A DNA stretch of 16,886 nt from Sphingomonadaceae bacterium. GTDB taxonomy: Bacteria > Pseudomonadota > Alphaproteobacteria > Sphingomonadales > Sphingomonadaceae. Both the position numbers and the translations under genes were made by a program. The stretch lies in the NCBI GenBank assembly GCA_016742125.1, contig JACVCM010000070.1:1-16886 (forward strand), written 5' to 3'. The notes beneath the pieces were generated by a model. The model made no database searches and was not told the origin of the DNA. It worked only from the letters and a program-made list of their open reading frames with translations. Shown in pieces: positions 15,293 to 16,886 of the stretch; position 1 is the first letter of the stretch; each line of letters starts with the position of its first letter.

Positions 15293-15664
15293 TTACTTCG
15301 GACGCTTCGCACCATATTTGGAACGGCTCTGCTTGCGGTCCTTGACGCCCTGCGTATCGAGCACGCCGCGAAGGACGTGGTAACGAACGCCGGGAAGGTC
15401 GCGCACACGGCCGCCGCGGATCAGCACGACGCTGTGCTCCTGCAGGTTGTGGCCTTCGCCGGGGATGTAGGAAATGACCTCGCGCTGGTTGGTGAGGCGG
15501 ATCTTGGCCACCTTGCGCAGAGCCGAGTTCGGCTTTTTGGGGGTCGTCGTGTAAACACGGGTGCAAACGCCGCGCTTCTGCGGGTTCTGCTCCATCGCAG
15601 GGACCTTGGACTTGGTCTTCTGCGGGGTCCGGCCCTTGCGGACCAGCTGGTTAATCGTTGGCAT
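15293..15664 (-). CDS. rpsL: 30S ribosomal protein S12 with Arg88
   Basis: S12 sits at the decoding centre and controls accuracy and streptomycin response. The 123-residue protein starts MPTINQLVRKGRTPQKTKSK and holds VYTTTPKKPNSALRKVAKIR, with Lys43 intact (codon 15536-15538). Further on, RGGRVRDLPGVRYH has Arg at position 88 (codon CGC, 15401-15403), where E. coli and many bacteria have Lys. K88R is a known streptomycin-resistance change. From memory, it occurs naturally in sphingomonads and explains their intrinsic resistance. The ATG is preceded by GGTG, and the leader from the predicted start site is about 150 bases. Confidence 0.99.
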   Translation of the reverse strand: MPTINQLVRKGRTPQKTKSKVPAMEQNPQKRGVCTRVYTTTPKKPNSALRKVAKIRLTNQREVISYIPGEGHNLQEHSVVLIRGGRVRDLPGVRYHVLRGVLDTQGVKDRKQSRSKYGAKRPK

Positions 15665-15714
15665 ATCTTCACCTTAACTTGAGCGGTTACTTTGGGTGAG
15701 CAGCCGTATCTTGC

Positions 15715-15740
15715 GGTGGAGGCTCAGCCTTTGGCCCACC
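15715..15740 (-). promoter_or_regulatory. Hairpin in the rpsL 5' leader
   Basis: In the minus-strand RNA, GGTGG and CCACC form a 5-bp outer stem. It encloses an AGGC/GCCT stem with a 3-base loop and a 5-base bulge. It lies in the long rpsL leader, about 50 bases before the start codon. No terminator U-tract follows. A regulatory role is possible but not shown. Confidence 0.3.
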
Positions 15741-15820
15741 CGGCCGATCACACAATGTGCAGCTATTTTGAGTTTTTCCGTCGGGTTCGGAGAATCGGAC
15801 TCAGCCCTCGGGAAGGCGCG

Positions 15821-15849
15821 CCATTAGCGGGGGATGGGGCTTTGGTCAA
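15821..15849 (-). promoter_or_regulatory. Predicted sigma70 promoter of the str operon
   Basis: TTGACC (-35, 15844-15849) and TAATGG (-10, 15821-15826) are separated by 17 bases, the same architecture as the tuf promoter. The -35 box contains the TGA stop of the upstream methyltransferase gene. No terminator is visible between that gene and rpsL, so upstream transcripts may also read into the str operon. Confidence 0.7.
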
Positions 15850-16367
15850 GGGGTGCCGCCGCGTTCGCCTAAAACTACATCCTCAACCCTGATTCGCCAC
15901 CACAATAGCGCGGCGTTCAGTATCGAAAAGGTCAGTGCCATCGCGGGAGCGCCGAGGAGCAGGGGTAGCAACGCAATCTCGACCACCACCAGCGCGTAAT
16001 TGGGGTGTTTGATGAACCGGTACGGACCGCGCCTAACCTTCGGAAAATGAGGCGCGCTGATGATGCGGGTGGTCCACCAGCGGCCGATGCTGGCGAGCGT
16101 CCAGAAGCGGAAGGTCTGCGTGGCAACAAACAGGTTGAGAAGTAGCATGTCGGGTTGCGTCGCGGGTTCTGCAAACAGCGCTATAGAAATGAGCCAGCCT
16201 GTGTGCAGGACTATGAATAATGGATAATGCCCAGCTCCATATTCGCGCCCCCCCTCGGCCAGCAGACGGCGTGTATTGGCGTTGGCGTAGGCAAGCTCGG
16301 CCAACCGCTGAACGACAACATAGGCAAAAATGCCCTGGGCCCAGAGTGGCCAGTCGAAGAAGGTCAT
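15846..16367 (-). CDS. Isoprenylcysteine carboxyl methyltransferase-family membrane methyltransferase
   Basis: Probable SAM-dependent O-methyltransferase embedded in the membrane. The 173-residue protein has several hydrophobic segments (about 8-25, 48-66, 73-92, 124-140 and 141-157). It also has the ICMT-family motif RRGPYRFIKHPNY (112-124), followed by E130. It resembles the YpbQ/BpsB group more than the eukaryotic CAAX enzymes. In Bacillus and Streptomyces such proteins methylate alkylpyrones or alkylresorcinols made by the adjacent type III PKS. Here the ATG overlaps the PKS stop by 4 bases (ATGA), so the same pairing and a methylated polyketide lipid product are a reasonable inference. 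Its stop codon lies inside the rpsL -35 box. Confidence 0.85.
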   Translation of the reverse strand: MTFFDWPLWAQGIFAYVVVQRLAELAYANANTRRLLAEGGREYGAGHYPLFIVLHTGWLISIALFAEPATQPDMLLLNLFVATQTFRFWTLASIGRWWTTRIISAPHFPKVRRGPYRFIKHPNYALVVVEIALLPLLLGAPAMALTFSILNAALLWWRIRVEDVVLGERGGTP

Positions 16368-16886
16368 GTCCGAACCAACCCCACCGCCCCCACAAAGCCC
16401 GGACCCAAGGCGGTCAGCAAGGTCGGCGCCGCTGGCGCGCCTTTCGCGAGCAAAGCTTCCAGAACGAACAATACTGTCGGCGAACTCATATTGCCATTGT
16501 CGCGCAGCACCTCGCGCGTTGTGGCCAGATCATGGTCGAAATACTCTCCCAGCGCATCGACTACGCGCCCGCCTCCCGGGTGACAGGCTGGCTCGGCCAT
16601 CTCGAGTTTGTTCAGCCCCTGTTCGATCAAGAAACCATCGCAGACAGGCGCGAAGTGGCCATTGACGAATTGCGGAATATCGCGGGCGAGCACGAGGTCG
16701 AAACCGGTATCGCCAATTTCCCAGCCCATCATGTCGAGCGTATCAGGCCAGACATGGCTGGCGAAGGCGCCAAGTTCCGGACCTTCGCCCTGTCCGATCA
16801 CAGCCGCTGCACAGCCATCGGCGAACAGCGCAAGCGCGACCATGTCCTTTTTCTCGAAACGGCTATGATCATAGGCCATGCTGCAC
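16364..16886 (-). CDS. Type III polyketide synthase (chalcone synthase-like), 5' end outside the window
   Basis: Homodimeric ketosynthase that extends acyl-CoA starters with malonyl-CoA and cyclises the product. Only the C-terminal half, about 173 residues, is visible; the frame runs off the window at 16886. Counting from the Met at 16879, the fragment shows ALFADGCAAAV (17-27) and GWEIGDTGFDLVLARDIPQF (52-71). The catalytic His of HPGGG (H100) and catalytic Asn of GNMSSPTVLFVLE (N130) follow, and the end is GPGFVGAVGLVRT. The catalytic Cys lies in the missing part. The Met at 16879 is internal, not the start: the preceding codons (Cys-Ser) continue the family pattern. The coupled methyltransferase suggests an alkylpyrone or alkylresorcinol-type product. 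Confidence 0.9.
   Translation of the reverse strand, partial: CSMAYDHSRFEKKDMVALALFADGCAAAVIGQGEGPELGAFASHVWPDTLDMMGWEIGDTGFDLVLARDIPQFVNGHFAPVCDGFLIEQGLNKLEMAEPACHPGGGRVVDALGEYFDHDLATTREVLRDNGNMSSPTVLFVLEALLAKGAPAAPTLLTALGPGFVGAVGLVRT

Overview
The window is a chromosomal ribosomal-protein region of an alphaproteobacterium, most likely a sphingomonad (Sphingomonadaceae). This rests on the S10/spc and str gene order, the protein sequences, the moderately high GC and an S12 that carries Arg at position 88. The taxonomic call comes from recognising sequences, not from a search. Every gene I accept is on the minus strand, so transcription runs from high to low coordinates.

In transcription order, the window opens with the 3' half of a type III polyketide synthase gene (cut by the window end at 16886). 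It is joined by a 4-base overlap to an isoprenylcysteine carboxyl methyltransferase (ICMT)-family membrane methyltransferase gene. A promoter whose -35 box overlaps that gene's stop codon then starts the str operon: rpsL, rpsG, fusA. A strong intrinsic terminator closes fusA. Where many alphaproteobacteria have tuf directly next, there is instead a two-gene accessory unit: an aspartyl/asparaginyl beta-hydroxylase-fold 2-oxoglutarate oxygenase and a small sulfotransferase. This unit has its own sigma70-type promoter, with a palindrome over the -10. tuf follows with its own promoter and ends in a long perfect hairpin.

After tuf comes rpsJ, a structured 209-base spacer of unknown role, and then a tightly packed S10-spc series: rplC, rplD, rplW, rplB, rpsS, rplV, rpsC, rplP, rpmC, rpsQ, rplN, rplX, rplE, rpsN, rpsH, rplF, rplR, rpsE, rpmD. 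Gaps there are 1-15 bases or short overlaps. rpmD is cut at its 3' end by an almost pure G run (1-65) that looks like a sequencing or assembly artefact.

The ribosomal proteins, EF-Tu and EF-G together supply ribosome assembly and elongation. The most interesting departures from a textbook locus are the oxygenase/sulfotransferase insert, the rpsJ-rplC spacer, the natural S12 Arg88, the partial duplication of the rpsG 3' end, the PKS-methyltransferase pair abutting the str promoter, and the charged extensions on L3 and S5. No gene-free stretch exceeds 300 bases. No tRNA, rRNA, CRISPR array or transposase gene was seen.
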